The position numbers and the translations under genes are program-made. A stretch of DNA of 64,000 bases from Jacaranda mimosifolia (lineage: Eukaryota; Streptophyta; Magnoliopsida; Lamiales; Bignoniaceae). Location of the stretch: the NCBI GenBank assembly GCA_018894105.1, contig CM032132.1, positions 29,439,379 through 29,503,378 of the forward strand, read 5' to 3'. Numbering within the stretch: position 1 is the stretch's first letter; each line of letters opens with the position of its first letter. Of the stretch, positions 32,407 to 45,008 are shown in pieces. Under the pieces are notes generated by a model, which was not told the DNA's origin, did no database searches, and saw only the letters and a list, made by a program, of their open reading frames with translations.

Positions 32407-34844
32407 CTAGTAAAATAGAAAATATTCATATTTTAGAGAACTTATCAATGTTATTGGCCAAGCAACAGATAGACCTTGAGCATCTGCAATGGTGCTAAAG
32501 TGCATGTAAGGTCTCACTAAATCCTTATCTCCCTTCACTGCCATATTTAAGTGAACTTCATAATAATTTTTTCCCAACACTTGTCCACCAACCTCTGTGC
32601 TAGGATCCATGCTTTTCAAATATCCCTTGGCCACAATTTCATTTCAATCCGTGATACTCAAAAGCGAAACTGAACAATTAACCTAAAATTAAATTTACAA
32701 GTAATAAGTCATAATCTTCCAAAAGCAACATTATTTATAACAAAAATTTTGCATGCAATTTATGGAAATGATCATATTTTAAGTATCTACAATCAACTTT
32801 ATATTTGCATATACTCAATCTTTAAATTTGCTACTTACCCGAACAGGTCGAAGGTTATTAGTTGAAATTGAGGTTGAGTTTCTATCTTCATAGGCTTCGT
32901 AGGAAGAGGATGACGGGCCACTAGTTACATGAACTTCATTTTTGTTCTGCTCAAGTTTATCTAACCTTTCTTGAAGTGTTTGAATCATTTGAAAGCAACT
33001 TTTATGATAAGGTATCTCCTCAAATACATCTTGTTGTGTCACCCCTCGACCAAGCATTCGTACTCGTCCAGGCTTCTCTGGGCCAATAACTCTGGCATAA
33101 ACATCATCTCGGGAAACAACATCTTATGATTCTCCAAGTTCATTAATGATTGCTTGCATTCGATCCTATAAAGTAAAAGTCAAACTGATTATATTCCACT
33201 CAACTTTAAAATTTGAGTTTAAGTTTATGTTTTATAGCTCTTACCCTTAGTTGCCCAGCATCTCCCTCTTTTTCCACTGGATAACACAAGCTGAATGTAT
33301 CTGCTCAAGAAATACGATGTCCTTTTTTTTTTTCCTGATTCAAAATATATTAACATCATACTCTATATTTCTCTAAGATAAAGTTGTAATCCTTACCTCA
33401 TCTGCTCGAACTTGGGCAAAAGACTTTCTTCTCGTAGTGTGATTTAGTGTCTTTTTCTTTCTACTTTCTTTTCCCCTCATGCTTGCTTTCTGAAAAATGT
33501 AAAAATAATTATATTAATTAAAAAAAATGACTATTAATATGTGAAAAAATATTAACTTATACTTTACCTTTCCCCTTTCGGATAACCAAAACATAACAAG
33601 TCCTTTATATTGCTCTCGAATGACCCTAGTCTCTAGTATGTCTATTAGATCTTCCGATGGTAAGTTAAAGTCAAAGTACTTTTCTTTCAACTCCTTCTTC
33701 CAGTTTCTCCAATTAGTTCCAATTGTTTCCAAGATATCCGTATCAATTCCAGGAGGACATACAAACTTTGACTAAATTTGAAGTGTTAGCATTTGAATGT
33801 AATAATGAAGAACAATAACTAAAAATTTAAATAAATAGATATTTAGAAATTGTGTAGTAAATTACCTTTACTATGCCTAGTAGCTCATTTTTGTTAGATT
33901 GTGGCACTTTTCACCAATCAAAAATGTCAATTGGACAATATGTGCCAATCCTAGCCAACACACCTAAAAAATTAGCATACTCTGAACGATGGTTATGGAC
34001 TACCTGACCATGTTCATTGCACTCACTTTGAAGCTTTTGTCCAGGAAGTAAACCCCAAATTTTTTGCATCAAAGTAGGTCCTCTTGTGCTTTTTTGTTTG
34101 CTTTCTTCACCTGTTTGAAAATATAATGATATAAATATTTGCAAGCCAACTATTACAATGATCAACTAAAGAATGATATACTAAGTATATATCATTATAT
34201 TATTACTATCAAAGAATAGATTAGATGTGGATGGTACAACAAAACCAACTCAAGTCTTGCACATAATGCCACTGTCTTTAAGTTAATTATGGATTGCAAT
34301 AGAGATTTCAACAAGTAAAGAAGCCCATCTACTAGTGAATTCCTAACCTTGAAATGAAATGGGGCTTGGCCACTTTGTGGCTGAATTCTATTAACATTAT
34401 TTAAAGTCAGCAATACACATGAAGCTGTCAGTTAGTAAAAAAACTATATAATTAATGCTAATGCTATCATTTGCCTGCAAACTTTGACTACTCCACCTTA
34501 CGGTTCATCATGGACAACTCTTTTAATTTCCAAATAAAAGGAATAGCCACTCAACCTTTACACTAATTTTGTGATTCCCAAATTAATAGGTTTGGATATA
34601 AAAAAAAAACAAAAACTTATCAGTTTTGGAATAAATTAACATTTTTATATTACTAAATAATGTTTATTAAAGTTTTTAGATTATCAAGTTTGTATATCTT
34701 ATTATTAAGTGTGTTAGAATATTACATAAACTTATCTCTGTATACATATATTGTATATTCAGACTATATATCTAGTATTTTATTATTTATAGTAAAATAT
34801 GTATTATATTTATATATTTATGTACTCACACTCGTATACACTTT

Positions 34845-34845
<1 letters not shown>

Positions 34846-34906
<61 letters not shown>
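34846..34906. repeat. (TAA)n microsatellite
   Basis: About 20 uninterrupted units within the first intron region of the TNPA-type gene. Confidence 0.97.
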
Positions 34907-34908
<2 letters not shown>

Positions 34909-35562
34909 TTTTTAATATACGGTAATTTATTTCTACATTTGATACATATGATATATCATATTAAATACAATAGGCAAAAAGCTTTGACAACTTGAACTAC
35001 ACAATTTTGGTCCACATTATCCAACATTAGATGTTTTGGGCAGCATATTTAGCTTACTCTTTCCTTGTTATTAACAACAGAAATCTAAATCCTATTAATA
35101 ATGCAAGTTTTTGGTATATGTATTGCTATTAGATCTAAAACTACATTCAGATTAGGAGCTTACTTGTTTCAACTTCATCTGATGGAGAATTATGTGATTG
35201 ATGCTCATATTCTTCCTCTCCCTGGTTAGCCTGAGGTAACGTGTTTCTATTATTGGGACGCTTAGTTTGAGTCCTCTCTATTGCAATCACAAAAGATAAG
35301 TCATAAGTAACATCACCTCATTTAGTTCGAAAAAAGATAAATAGATTGGAACAAATGAAAGCTAAATAAAGGCTTTTAGTTTCAAATTTTAATTCAAGAA
35401 TACTTAAAATTGAAACGGATGAAAATGCATAAAGATAATTTCAAACTTGAGCTCATAAAATAGGACTCCCATTACATGATTCAAGTTCTAATTAAATAAC
35501 AAACAAAAGCTAACAACTACTGATAACTTCAGAAATCATGTTATATTAGTGGCCTTCATCGG

Positions 35563-36129
35563 CTATAACATCTCTAATTCTTTCCTATGTCGTATCAACT
35601 CTTGGATCTTTGATAATGGCATATCAACTTTGGTTCGACCAATGTCCTCCCTCACCAAAACAATATCTTCGCTGTCATCAGATAGTTGTGCTGTACCCCA
35701 TTGTTCCATCTCAAACTCATTCTTTTCTTCCATGTCATAGTAATCTCTAGCTATTGGTTTCAGCACAAGCTGCCACTTATTCTCCACAGGGTCTTCAACA
35801 TAGAAAATTTGTTTTGCTTGGGAAAGAAGGATGAAAGGCTCGTTATGACGTTTGACATTTGTGAAGTTGGTCAGTGTAAATCCTTCATCATCTTGCTTCA
35901 ATCTCGAACCTTTTGAAACCCATTCACAATCAAACAACACAACTTTTCACCCATCTAAGTAATCTAGCTCAAGCATATCCTTTACAACCCTATAGTAATT
36001 CAACTCACTCAATATAGGATGATTATCTTTCCTACTTGCAAAACTTGAAGTCCATGTTGCTACCATAAGCCCACTATTTTGAGCCTTTTTGCTTTTTTTC
36101 ACAATCTTTTGTGTGAAATCTGAATCCAT
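35563..36129 (-). pseudogene. TNP2 C-terminal DUF4216 part
   Basis: Two open stretches, 35947-36129 and 35563-35940, are the same frame interrupted by one TGA. The first has KKAQNSGLMVATWTSSFASR, the second VLFDCEWVSKGSRLK, EGFTLTNF and QAKQIFYVEDPVENKWQLV. This is DUF4216 at the end of plant CACTA transposases. It finishes with an acidic stretch and a stop at 35563. Confidence 0.87.
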
Positions 36130-36568
36130 TGACTATGAATCCACTAAATCATTTTCCAATCATATTAGGCCCTTCAGCTAACAACTTCAAATCTCTAGAA
36201 ATGAGATCATTATCATCTAATTGCATGCCTTTAACCTATAAAAAACAATACAAAAAAAGAAGAAAAAAAAAGAGAACATGAATCCTTTAACTTAAAGCAA
36301 TTCAACATATCAAAATATTAAAAAACTAACCCCACTAATAACTTACATAGTCTCTAAACCAAGATGCAAAGGTTTCACTATGGGTACGATGGATTTCATG
36401 CTCTAATGCAGAAGGATTCCCATTGATAATTATGCTCTTATGTTCACTGCAAATATCAAACTATATTTATGACAAATCACTTGGTCAAACCAAACAATCA
36501 TCTATTAAGACAACTTACTTGACATATTTCTCGATGTATTTGCAATTGAACAATACATATCTATGTGC

Positions 36569-37221
36569 CTATGCTAACATGTTCTCATCCAATCTTATAG
36601 TGTTTATCTTTCCAACTGTTCTTCCTGGAATTGAAAAGACATCAAACCCTTCTCTAGGAATTTCAATAAATCTTGTCTCAATATTATCAAATAAATACAT
36701 AGAACAAAATGTGAGACATTCATCTACTATATAACCTTCCGCAATTGAACCCTCTGGGCGACTTCTGTTTCGAACATATGATTTTAAAGTAGACAAATAC
36801 CTAATGAGATCAAGAATTTTCTATTATTAAAATGAAGTCATAAGAAGAAATAGAATAGAGTACTACTAATAAATAAACCTCGCATGTACCTTTCAATTGG
36901 ATACATCCAACGATAATGAACAGGGCCTGTAATTCTAGCTTTGGTAGCCAAATGAATAGATAAGTGCACCATAATGTCAAAAAATGAAGATGGAAAGATC
37001 ATTTCAAGTTGGCATAATACCTCTGCAATATTCCTTTCCATTTTGATCAAATGCCTAGGTTGAAGAACTTTAGAACATAAATCTCTAAAGTATCTACATA
37101 ATCGAATCAGAGGAGAGCGCACCGATTTTGGCAAAACTTTTCTCAAAGCTAGTGGAAGTAGTTGTTGCATTAATATATGATTATCATGATTTGTCAACCC
37201 TAAAATTTTGAGTGTCTTCAA
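36569..37221 (-). pseudogene. TNP2 DUF4218 part
   Basis: The first exon-like stretch (down to about 36888) has MKTLKILGLTNHDNHILMQQ, then LPKSVRSPLIRLCRYFRDLC and MVHLSIHLATKARITGPVHY with RWMYPIERYMR. After an intron the next stretch has STLKSYVRNRSRPEGSIAEG and ETRFIEIPREGFDVF. It stops at TAG near 36569 and resumes in frame with AHRYVLFNCKYIEKYV. All fit the domain following the TNP2 core in plant CACTA proteins. Confidence 0.87.
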
Positions 37222-37274
37222 CTTAACACATCTCGATATGTTAGATAAATATCCATCTGGAACCTTTACTTTCT

Positions 37275-38540
37275 TTAGGACTTTGAAGAATATCTCTTTT
37301 TCTTTTTATTCATCGTAAATGAGGCCGCAGGTAAAAAAGTTTTATTGGACTCCCCTTCTTTTGGATAAAGACTTGGTCCATTGCCCATATCTTGCAGATC
37401 CATATGGGTGCACAAATGATCTTTTGATTTTCCCGGTAAACCCAGCAAAGTTCCAAGAAGACTGTCACATATGTTCTTCTCAATATGCATGACATCGAGA
37501 TTATGATGAACCAAATTATCTTTCCAATATGGTAGCTCAAAAAATATACTTTACTTTCTCCAACCATTAGGCATTTCAGGATTACCTGTCACTAGCTTTC
37601 CAAATTGAATTGGATCACAATACTTCAACTCATCAAGTACCATAGAACCTGTTAATAGAGGAGGAGCATGTCTTAATTCTTTTGTACCATCAAAGGACCT
37701 TGAATCCTTTTGGTAGGGATGATTATAAGGCAAAAAACAATGATGACCCATGTAGCACTCTTTTTTAGAAAAGTGCAACCGTAAACAATGATGGCCTATG
37801 TAGCACTCTTTTTTAGAAAAGTGCAACCGTAAAGATGATACTTCTTTATGGCAAAGTGGACAAGCATAATAACCCTTAGTAGTATGACCAGACAAATATG
37901 CATGTGTAGGAAAGTCACTGATGGTCCACATTAATGCAGCCCGCATGAGAAAATTTTGCTTTCTTGCTGCATCATATGTCACCACATCAACATCCCATAA
38001 TTCTTTCAACTCTCCTATCGAAGGTTGTAGGTACACATCAATATTATTTCCAGGTTGAGTCAGGCCAGGAATAAGCAATGATAACATAAAGTAAGATTTT
38101 TTCATGCACATCCAAGGAGATAGGTTATATGGTATCATAACCACAGACCATGTACTATGATTAACATTCATGGTTCTGAATGGGTTAAATCCATTTGAAG
38201 CCAACCCCAGTCTGATATTATGATGGTCTTTTGCAAATTCAATATTCTTATAGTCAAAAGTATGCAAGGCAGGAGAGTCAGCCGGATGTCTCATATTACC
38301 ATCCTTAGAACGATTTTCAGCATGCCATGTCATGAAAGATGCTATTTTTGATGACATGAACAACCGCTGTAATCTCGGTTTCAAAGGAAAATGCCATAAA
38401 GACTTGAATAGAACACTTTTGCCTCTTATTTTATCAACACACCTTGATTGATGAGATGTTTTACATTCATTTCTCCACTCATCAGGCCCCCAATATAACA
38501 TACAATCATTTTGACAAGCATCAATTTTTTCATAATTCAT
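37275..38540 (-). pseudogene. TNP2 catalytic core (Transposase_21 family)
   Basis: The frame encodes LYWGPDEWRNECK, then LFKSLWHFPLKPRLQRLF, MTWHAENRSKDGNMRHPAD and RLGLASNGFNPFRTMN, VVMIPYNLSPWMCMKKSYFM, IDVYLQPSIGELKELWDVDV, TKGYYACPLCH, and after the stop at 37551, FELPYWKDNLVHHNLDVMHI. These are the standard blocks of CACTA TNP2 proteins. A repeated HFSKKECY segment reflects the 48-bp tandem duplication at 37738-37833. The reading frame is then lost in the A-rich run near 37310. Confidence 0.9.
37738..37833. repeat. 48-bp tandem duplication inside TNP2 core
   Basis: Two direct copies, 37738-37785 and 37786-37833, differ at two positions. The unit is a multiple of three, so it repeats 16 residues in frame (HFSKKECY...) without breaking the reading frame. 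Confidence 0.95.
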
Positions 38541-38597
38541 TCCTAATTCTTTTAACGGCTTTTTTGCGTCATACCAAGACTTTGGTAGTTGGACACC

Positions 38598-39179
38598 TTA
38601 AGGGAAAGCTTCATTTAACAAATCAATCAGCATATTAAAAGACTTGTCTGTCCAATTTCCAAGACACTTAATGTGAATCATTCTTATGAGAAATGAAAGC
38701 TCGGAGAACTTTTTACAGCTTGGGTATAGGTCTTGTTGAGAATCTTCTATCAACTTGTAAAATCTTTCGACCTCAGCACTAGGCCTTTCATTTTCAGAGT
38801 GTCCCAGATCATTTATGGCATAATCTTCATTAAGCCTCCCAAATGCATTATTTAATAGACCTTGCATGTCATCTGATGTATTCACGTCTGATGCATGATC
38901 ACTACTGCGAAAATGCATTGAAGCTGAACTATTGAGATGAAGTTCACCATGCGCCACCCACTGGGTATAGCCTCTTATGAAACCTTCACAAATTAAATGT
39001 TCTTGTACAACTTCTCTTTTTCTGCATATTCCATTCTTGCACTTTTTGCAAGGACACGGTATCATTCCTGGAATATTTGAGTTTCTAAATGAAAAATCTA
39101 GAAATCGATTCGCTCCAACTCTGTATGCATTGCTTGTCCTAGAAAGGTTCATCCAAATCTTATCCATTTGAAGGCACAC
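38598..39179 (-). pseudogene. TNP2 N-terminal part with Transpos_assoc domain
   Basis: A 193-residue stretch starts MCLQMDKIWMNLSRTSNAYR, continues with FLDFSFRNSN and the zinc-binding-like PCPCKKCKNG, then EHLICEGFIRGYTQWVAHGE. This is the domain usually found at the start of plant CACTA transposases. The end LNEAFP is followed by a TAA stop, then the same frame resumes with GVQLPKSWYDAKK, so a single base change broke the gene there. Confidence 0.87.
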
Positions 39180-39590
39180 AAATTACTATCAATATGTAGA
39201 ATTTCATAATCTTAGACCAACTAAAAGTAATGAGTCCACTGAACTTTGCTAAGTTGGTTCACTCGCACAAAATAGATATATAACAATAGTTAGAAAAATT
39301 CATGAAATCGACATCAATGAAGAGAACTTCATATAATATATAAAAGTTATTATGAACAACTAATAAGAATTTAGATATAACCTATAATACAATTTGAACA
39401 AATAAACAAATTGTACAATTAATATATCATACAAGTCAGCAACTATTTGTACAGAAAATATCTAAAAGTTCAATTACCAATAATTTTGTAACTTACTCGA
39501 AATTGAGGTACCATTGGATTGAGAATTTTCCAACTCATGACTCAAGGATTCTTCTAACAATGCCCGTTTCAAGTTTCGAGTTCTCACCAT

Positions 39591-42500
39591 CTATGATAAA
39601 GAAAACACAAGAAAGAATCATTAATATCTTGAAAAATTGTTAGTGTAAGATTAAAACTACGAATGGAGAAGCAAAAGCAATGTTAACTCTTGCATATCTT
39701 TAGAAACTCTTTTCATTAATTTTTTTCTTGTTTAAAATGATTTATTCCCTTTTCTCAATCAATGATTTTCTTATCTCTATGTACTTTAAATATTTCATTA
39801 GTGGCAAAAGTTTAAATGTTATATACACAGGTTTTTTTTCTTTTTAACTTGGAATATGTTCAGGAATATTATAGATCAAAAGGAGAATTACTGAATTACA
39901 CACCGAGAAAGTTTGAGCACAATTAAACAAGGAAGTGTATACTTCATTTACAATTTTCTAAGAACAAAATAAAATAAAATAAAGAACAAGTGCAAAGATA
40001 ATCTGCCAAGCAAATTGAAATTGAGCCCAAACTTGTTAATGGCTCAATTCATTACAGTAAAAGAAATTGCATGCTGCCTGGTTGAAGAGAAAAAAGGCCA
40101 ACCCAAAATAAGCTTTGGAGCCCATGAATTGAACCTAGACACTAAAAGGTAGTAGGATCGAGCCCCAAGTTTAGCAATATTGCTCCAATTTCAGGCACCA
40201 AAAGGAAGAAAATCAACCAGGGTTCGAATCTGTCGTCCCCCAAATTTCAGCAATTAACTAAGGCTCTCCACATGGTGCAAGGTTTGAAACCCAGCAGTAG
40301 CAAAAAAAGTATAGAGTTGGAGTCAAATCTAAATCCCAATATTGAGCAGGGAATGAATCCTGTTGGGTGCAAATTTCAGTTCAAAAAATAATCTGTGGCA
40401 GCAGTCCCCGTGGATTGAGCAGCAACATCAGATTATATCAACATAAAATTCTTTACCTGCTTAGACAAACCTTCTTTCCCTTTTTGGCATGCGGTTGTAA
40501 GTTTTTTAAAGTATTTTAAGAAATTTATAAGATATTCTTATTGATTATTCATAAAAAAATTTAAAATAACACATATAAGCTTAAAGCAAGATATAAGAAA
40601 CTTCTAAACTCAAGAAAGGGGGAAAAGAAGATTAATTGACTGAGGTTATAAGCTCAACGAAATATTTTATAATATATTAATTAGAAATATATATATATAT
40701 ATATATATATATAAGATGTGTAGTATAAACATATTTTAAAAAAAAAGATTTTTCAAAAACATGTAAGAAACCACTTACAAACATATTTGCTTTTAGAAAA
40801 ATATTTTTTCAAAAACATAGAAGAAAGAAACCACTTACAAACATGCAGAGAAGGAAAAATGATTTACAAACATATAATTCTTTCTTTTTCAAGGAAAACT
40901 TTTTGCAAAAGACAGCGTGTAAAAACTACTTACAGACATATAAGTCTTTTATTGGAAAAGCATTTAACAAGAACATAGAAGGATGAAACCAATTATAAAC
41001 AAATAATGTTTTATTAAAAACAGTGTCTATGCATTTGCTAATAATGATAGATACACACTCAAGCATCTGTCCCCTGGAACATGTGGATCTTATAGTTCTT
41101 GAAACGAAAAAAGAATATAGTGACAAACAAAAAGAATATAGTGATTCAACTCAATATATAAGAAATAAATGTTTATGATTTTGAATTCCTTAAATAGCAC
41201 TTTTTCCAATTCAGAATGGAGGTCACTTTTAGGAATGGTATACTTCTATAAATGATGTACATGACTAGGGAAGCAACAATTTTTATCTGAATGTCCTCTG
41301 ACCATTACAAAGAGCATTTCTCTTAATCAATAGGTGGAATTGAACAAAATATAAGAAAAGATACTCCTATTCTATTTGGCCCCCAATGACAGAAATATTC
41401 AGAGGATTTCAAGATTTTGAATTGCCTCTCTAAGAAGGCAGTATAGCACAGGATTTTGAATTTCCTTCCCACATGTCAAGTTGAACAAATTAGAGAATGT
41501 GAAGGACACTTAATAGTAAGGGTAGTACTTTTTTATCTATATGGTGCAGTCAAATGTAGCAATAAATCATGCACACTACTCGTCTGAAAAACTCAGATAG
41601 CAAATGGAACGACACTAAAATTTCATATGCTAACCTTAGTAGTAGCTAGTTGATTGCCAAATGCGTCAATTAAATTGGAGAATTCAACATACGAAAGATT
41701 CCAGCTTCATTGTAATCCTGAATATAGACAAGAAGGGACATAATACAGTTTCTCTGCTGATTAAGAAGCTTTGGATAACAGTTTTAAGCAAATGACAGGG
41801 GATAATGCATCCATAGCTACATTAAAGTTAATTCTTGAATCCTTCAATGTTTATGTTCCTCAGTTAAGAAGTCATAACCCACCAATTTCCAATTAATACC
41901 ATTACAAAAATACTTATTGACACATATCATCGTATCTCAGCTATTGGGACAAAGAAAGGAAAAGCAAGAACCAAAAGGATAATTAATTTAAAATAGAGGT
42001 GCCCTTAAGACTACACTGCAACATATACCATTTGCAAGCCTTAAGAACTTCGCATAAAAAAGGACCACATATGCAGCATATTATTCAACACATATACTTC
42101 AAATAATAAAATAGAAAGCTAAAGAAATAAACCAATGCAAAAAATGAAAGAATAAAGGAAATGAATTAACCCTAGATACCTAGAAATGCCAACAATATAT
42201 CTATCTCTGGTTTATGTCAGGACTATGGAGCACCTTGTTATCCAATATGTCTAAATGTTCCCTGCATTTGGGCCAAACATATAAAAAAAGCTGTCAAAAT
42301 GTTTAGAAAGTATGCATTAATATATGAAAATCCAGGCCACCATAAAAGGATAGAGTCATCTCTCAAATGCATTTAAATGAAGAAAAAGGGAAGAAGAGCA
42401 ACAAGAAAAGACAATTCTTGAACTAGTATGTTATAGTTGTTGTTTTTTCCTCGAAAATTTGCTGCAAGAAAAGTCTTGCATAAATTTGTAGTTACTGAAA

Positions 42501-44897
42501 CCAACAGAAGTGCAAGATAACCAGAGAATTGTTGTTCAAAAGAGTTGCTGTCACACAGAGAGCATCACAACCTGTGGTGGATTTGTATCTGGTTTTATGA
42601 CATCATGACAATTGGTGGCTTCCCATCATTCATTGAAGAAATGAAGGTAAATGGTCTCTCCTAGGGTAACAAATATTACTATAGAAACAAATCCTATGAA
42701 CAAAAAGCAGCAGCAACTAGACTGAAACAAATATCCCAAAAGAACCCACCCAAAATTGCAATAAGTTCAAGAACTTAAGCATAAATAGACTGATCATAGA
42801 ACCTATTTTCAAATCAGCTTCCAAAAGTCCAGCCACATTTTTTAAGAGAAACAAAATTGCCTGAATTCATGGCAAAATGAACTGACTCCAGCAACATCAA
42901 GGTAAACCAGCATCAATCTATCTCAAGACACCACAATTCTGCATATTTCAGCCAAGGTAAGAATTGTTTAGATCTTCAGATATTATTTATCAATAATAAT
43001 TATTCTCATATGCCTTAAGCTCAAAGCTGATATGTAAAAGTACCTGCTTAATAAATCAAAAAACCAAATCTAACATGCCATGAGAACCAAAATAATTTTT
43101 TTAATTTACAAATAGCAAGGGCAAGGATCACCTTTCAAACTTAACTGGAAATGCAGTTTCTTTCTTCATGTTATAATTCCAGCTAGATTAAGGTTTATCA
43201 TGTAAACAGAGCAAGTTTGTTAAGTACAGGGCATGAAAGTAACGATTAATAGATTCAAAGATAAGGGAGAATAGTAAGTCTCTCTCTGGGATATGGGAAA
43301 CTTTGTTCAGAGGGATCTTGGATCATCTTGAACCAATATAAATTAGATTACTGAAAATGTAAATATTATCTTCTCATACATATTGTTCGCACAATTATAT
43401 CTTTATACATGTTACAATAGAAGCTGATGGAGAAGAGAAAACATCCAATTGCACAACCTTAGAAGCTTGTGACTGGACCAATGCAAATGTGAGGATTAGT
43501 CTATGATTTCAGATCACAGCAAAAAAAGGAGCACAAAAGAGGGACTTGAAAACTAATGTCAGCCTTAAGAAAACAATGACAACTCAGGACTTCAGCTGAG
43601 AGAATTTTTTGTGTTTAAAATGAAAGATCTCTGGCATTTGTCCATGCAATCATATAGCTACCAAGCAAAAACCACAACCATTCGCATGAAACCAAAATGA
43701 ATGAGCCTTCAAGCTAAAATCAACAACAAGCTAAAGTGCAAAAGTCCTTAGTTACATATATATCCAGAAAAGCCAACTTAAGTAGAATGTAACTTAAGTA
43801 GGTGTAATTATGTAATGGTATAATTACATGCATTTTTGCAACAAACAATGAGGGAAACATGAAATTAATTTTCGCAGATGTAAGAAAGCTACTAACCAAG
43901 TTACATAATTCATTTTATGTGCCAAATCAAACCACAAGAGGACTCACATGCCAAAATTTGTCTAATAGTTGAAGTAACTAGCATAACAACAAGAATTGGC
44001 ATTGCATATAATTATAATTTAATAATATTACTTACAAAAAAAATGAGCAAGGCCACACTTAAATCCTGCCCAATCTCCTTCAGAATCTAAGACAAGTTGA
44101 AAAGTAGTAAAGCAAAAGCAGAAACACAGGGACAATATTAGCAAAGGAGAAAATCAACTCTTAATTGTAGACTTGTGTCATTCAGCAACAAAACAATAGA
44201 GGAATGTTGAAGTTTCCATTTTTATTTTTTCTATTAAGTCCATATGGTTCACATTTAAAGAAAAAAACAGGTTGGAATTCCATATTGGGCTACATGATTT
44301 GGCTTTGAGATGTCAAGGTATTCTATATCTACTCTAGAAAAAAGCAATAGAGAGAGAGAGAGATAGAGAGATTACCTAATTTTGGTTGTCGCCATCCACT
44401 ACTCTCATCGTAGCTCCAGTTGGTACCGTAAGAATGAAAAAATTTAGAGATATTGGAGAATGAAATCTGCACGATTATGCTCTATTATGAGATGAAAATT
44501 TTTAAAGCTTTGCTAAATCAAAATAGGTTTTGAGGGTTTCGACAAGAAGAAGACGTACAGAAGTGAGGATTTTGAAGGTTTCTACAATAAGAAGACGGAC
44601 AGAATAGATTTCTGAACTGGGATTGAGGGTTTTGCCGGGAGAAGTTGAAAAAGCACTAGTTAGGAGAGAGAGTGTTTTAGTTTTTAATTTTAATTTATTT
44701 TTCAGCCTAAAAAATGGCACTATACTTACCGCCATGAGCAAACGGCAGTGTTTTTTAGGAGAAAAAAATTATCAAAACTGAGCAATAATAACTAAGGCCA
44801 CACTTTTTTAAAAGTGTAACAAAAATATATTAATAGTTACACTTTTATAAAAATGTAAGGAAAAAAACTGTAACAACATCTCTTTTTTGTTGTAGTG
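39591..44897. other. 5' non-coding region of the large CACTA element
   Basis: Five kilobases upstream of the first coding exon show no recognisable protein. An (AT)n run lies near 40690-40712 and a GA-rich run near 44349-44370. The last 200 bp before the right terminus carry AAGTGTAAC-type subterminal words. The promoter and the 5' untranslated leader of the transposase transcript would be expected close to the right end, but no core promoter element is convincing. Confidence 0.55.
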
Positions 44898-45008
44898 ACA
44901 ATGATAGCTGAAGGGGACCCACTATAAATAGAGAATTTATATTTTCAAACAGAATAATTTGATGGTTGATACACCAAAATAAACACGAAAAAAATCCAAA
45001 ATGTTTCA

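Larger units (their letters stand above)
35563..39179 (-). pseudogene. TNP2-type CACTA transposase gene, degenerate
   Basis: From ATG 39179 the order is: Transpos_assoc domain with MIPCPCKKCKN; TNP2 core (PF02992); DUF4218; and DUF4216. Such proteins bind and cut CACTA ends. The first part, 39179 to about 37310, is one frame broken by in-frame TAA at 38598-38600 and 37551-37553. A frameshift lies in an A-rich run at about 37305-37318. Further exons are separated by introns with GT/AG borders (for instance a donor after the RYMR segment near 36888). More stops sit in the CDS near 36569 and 35947. A 48-bp tandem duplication lies inside the core. The whole gene lies between exons 1 and 2 of the TNPA-type gene. 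Confidence 0.88.
32407..39590 (-). pseudogene. TNPA/Ptta-type CACTA gene, eight exons, four in-frame stops
   Basis: Exons read on the minus strand are 39497-39590, 35164-35277, 33866-34110, 33568-33771, 33397-33489, 33245-33334, 32839-33165 and 32407-32682. All have GT/AG borders and keep one phase, giving 481 codons. Landmarks are an acidic N-terminal part, KSTRGPTLMQKIW and YANFLGVLARIGTY in exon 3, ETIGTNWRNWKKELK in exon 4, LNHTTRRKSFAQVRADE in exon 5, KPGRVRMLGRGV and a LQERLDKLEQNK coiled segment in exon 7, and DLVRPYMHFSTI plus LSVAWPITLI at the end. These fit the plant Ptta/En/Spm family (PF03004). Stops occur in exon 3 (TGA), exon 6 (TGA), exon 7 (TAA) and exon 8 (TGA). The first intron holds the TNP2 gene. 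Exon 1 is inferred from phase and splice sites, not from family similarity. Confidence 0.78.
30783..44897 (-). mobile_element. Large CACTA (En/Spm) transposon with both termini and TNP2/TNPA genes
   Basis: The left end is CACTACAACAAAAATAGG and the right end is TTTTTTGTTGTAGTG, a matching inverted pair. The element is flanked by ACA on both sides (30780-30782 and 44898-44900), the 3-bp CACTA target duplication. Both subterminal regions carry repeated AAGTGTAAC and CCACACTT words. On the minus strand it holds a TNP2-type transposase gene and an eight-exon TNPA/Ptta-type gene whose first exon lies upstream of TNP2. At 14.1 kb it is complete in structure. Both genes have in-frame stops, so it cannot now move itself. 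Confidence 0.93.

Noticed and set aside
40130..40310. tRNA-like GGTTCGAATC and GGATCGAGCC words
   Set aside because: The B-box-like words lack an A box at the right distance and no cloverleaf can be folded; they lie in CACTA non-coding DNA.
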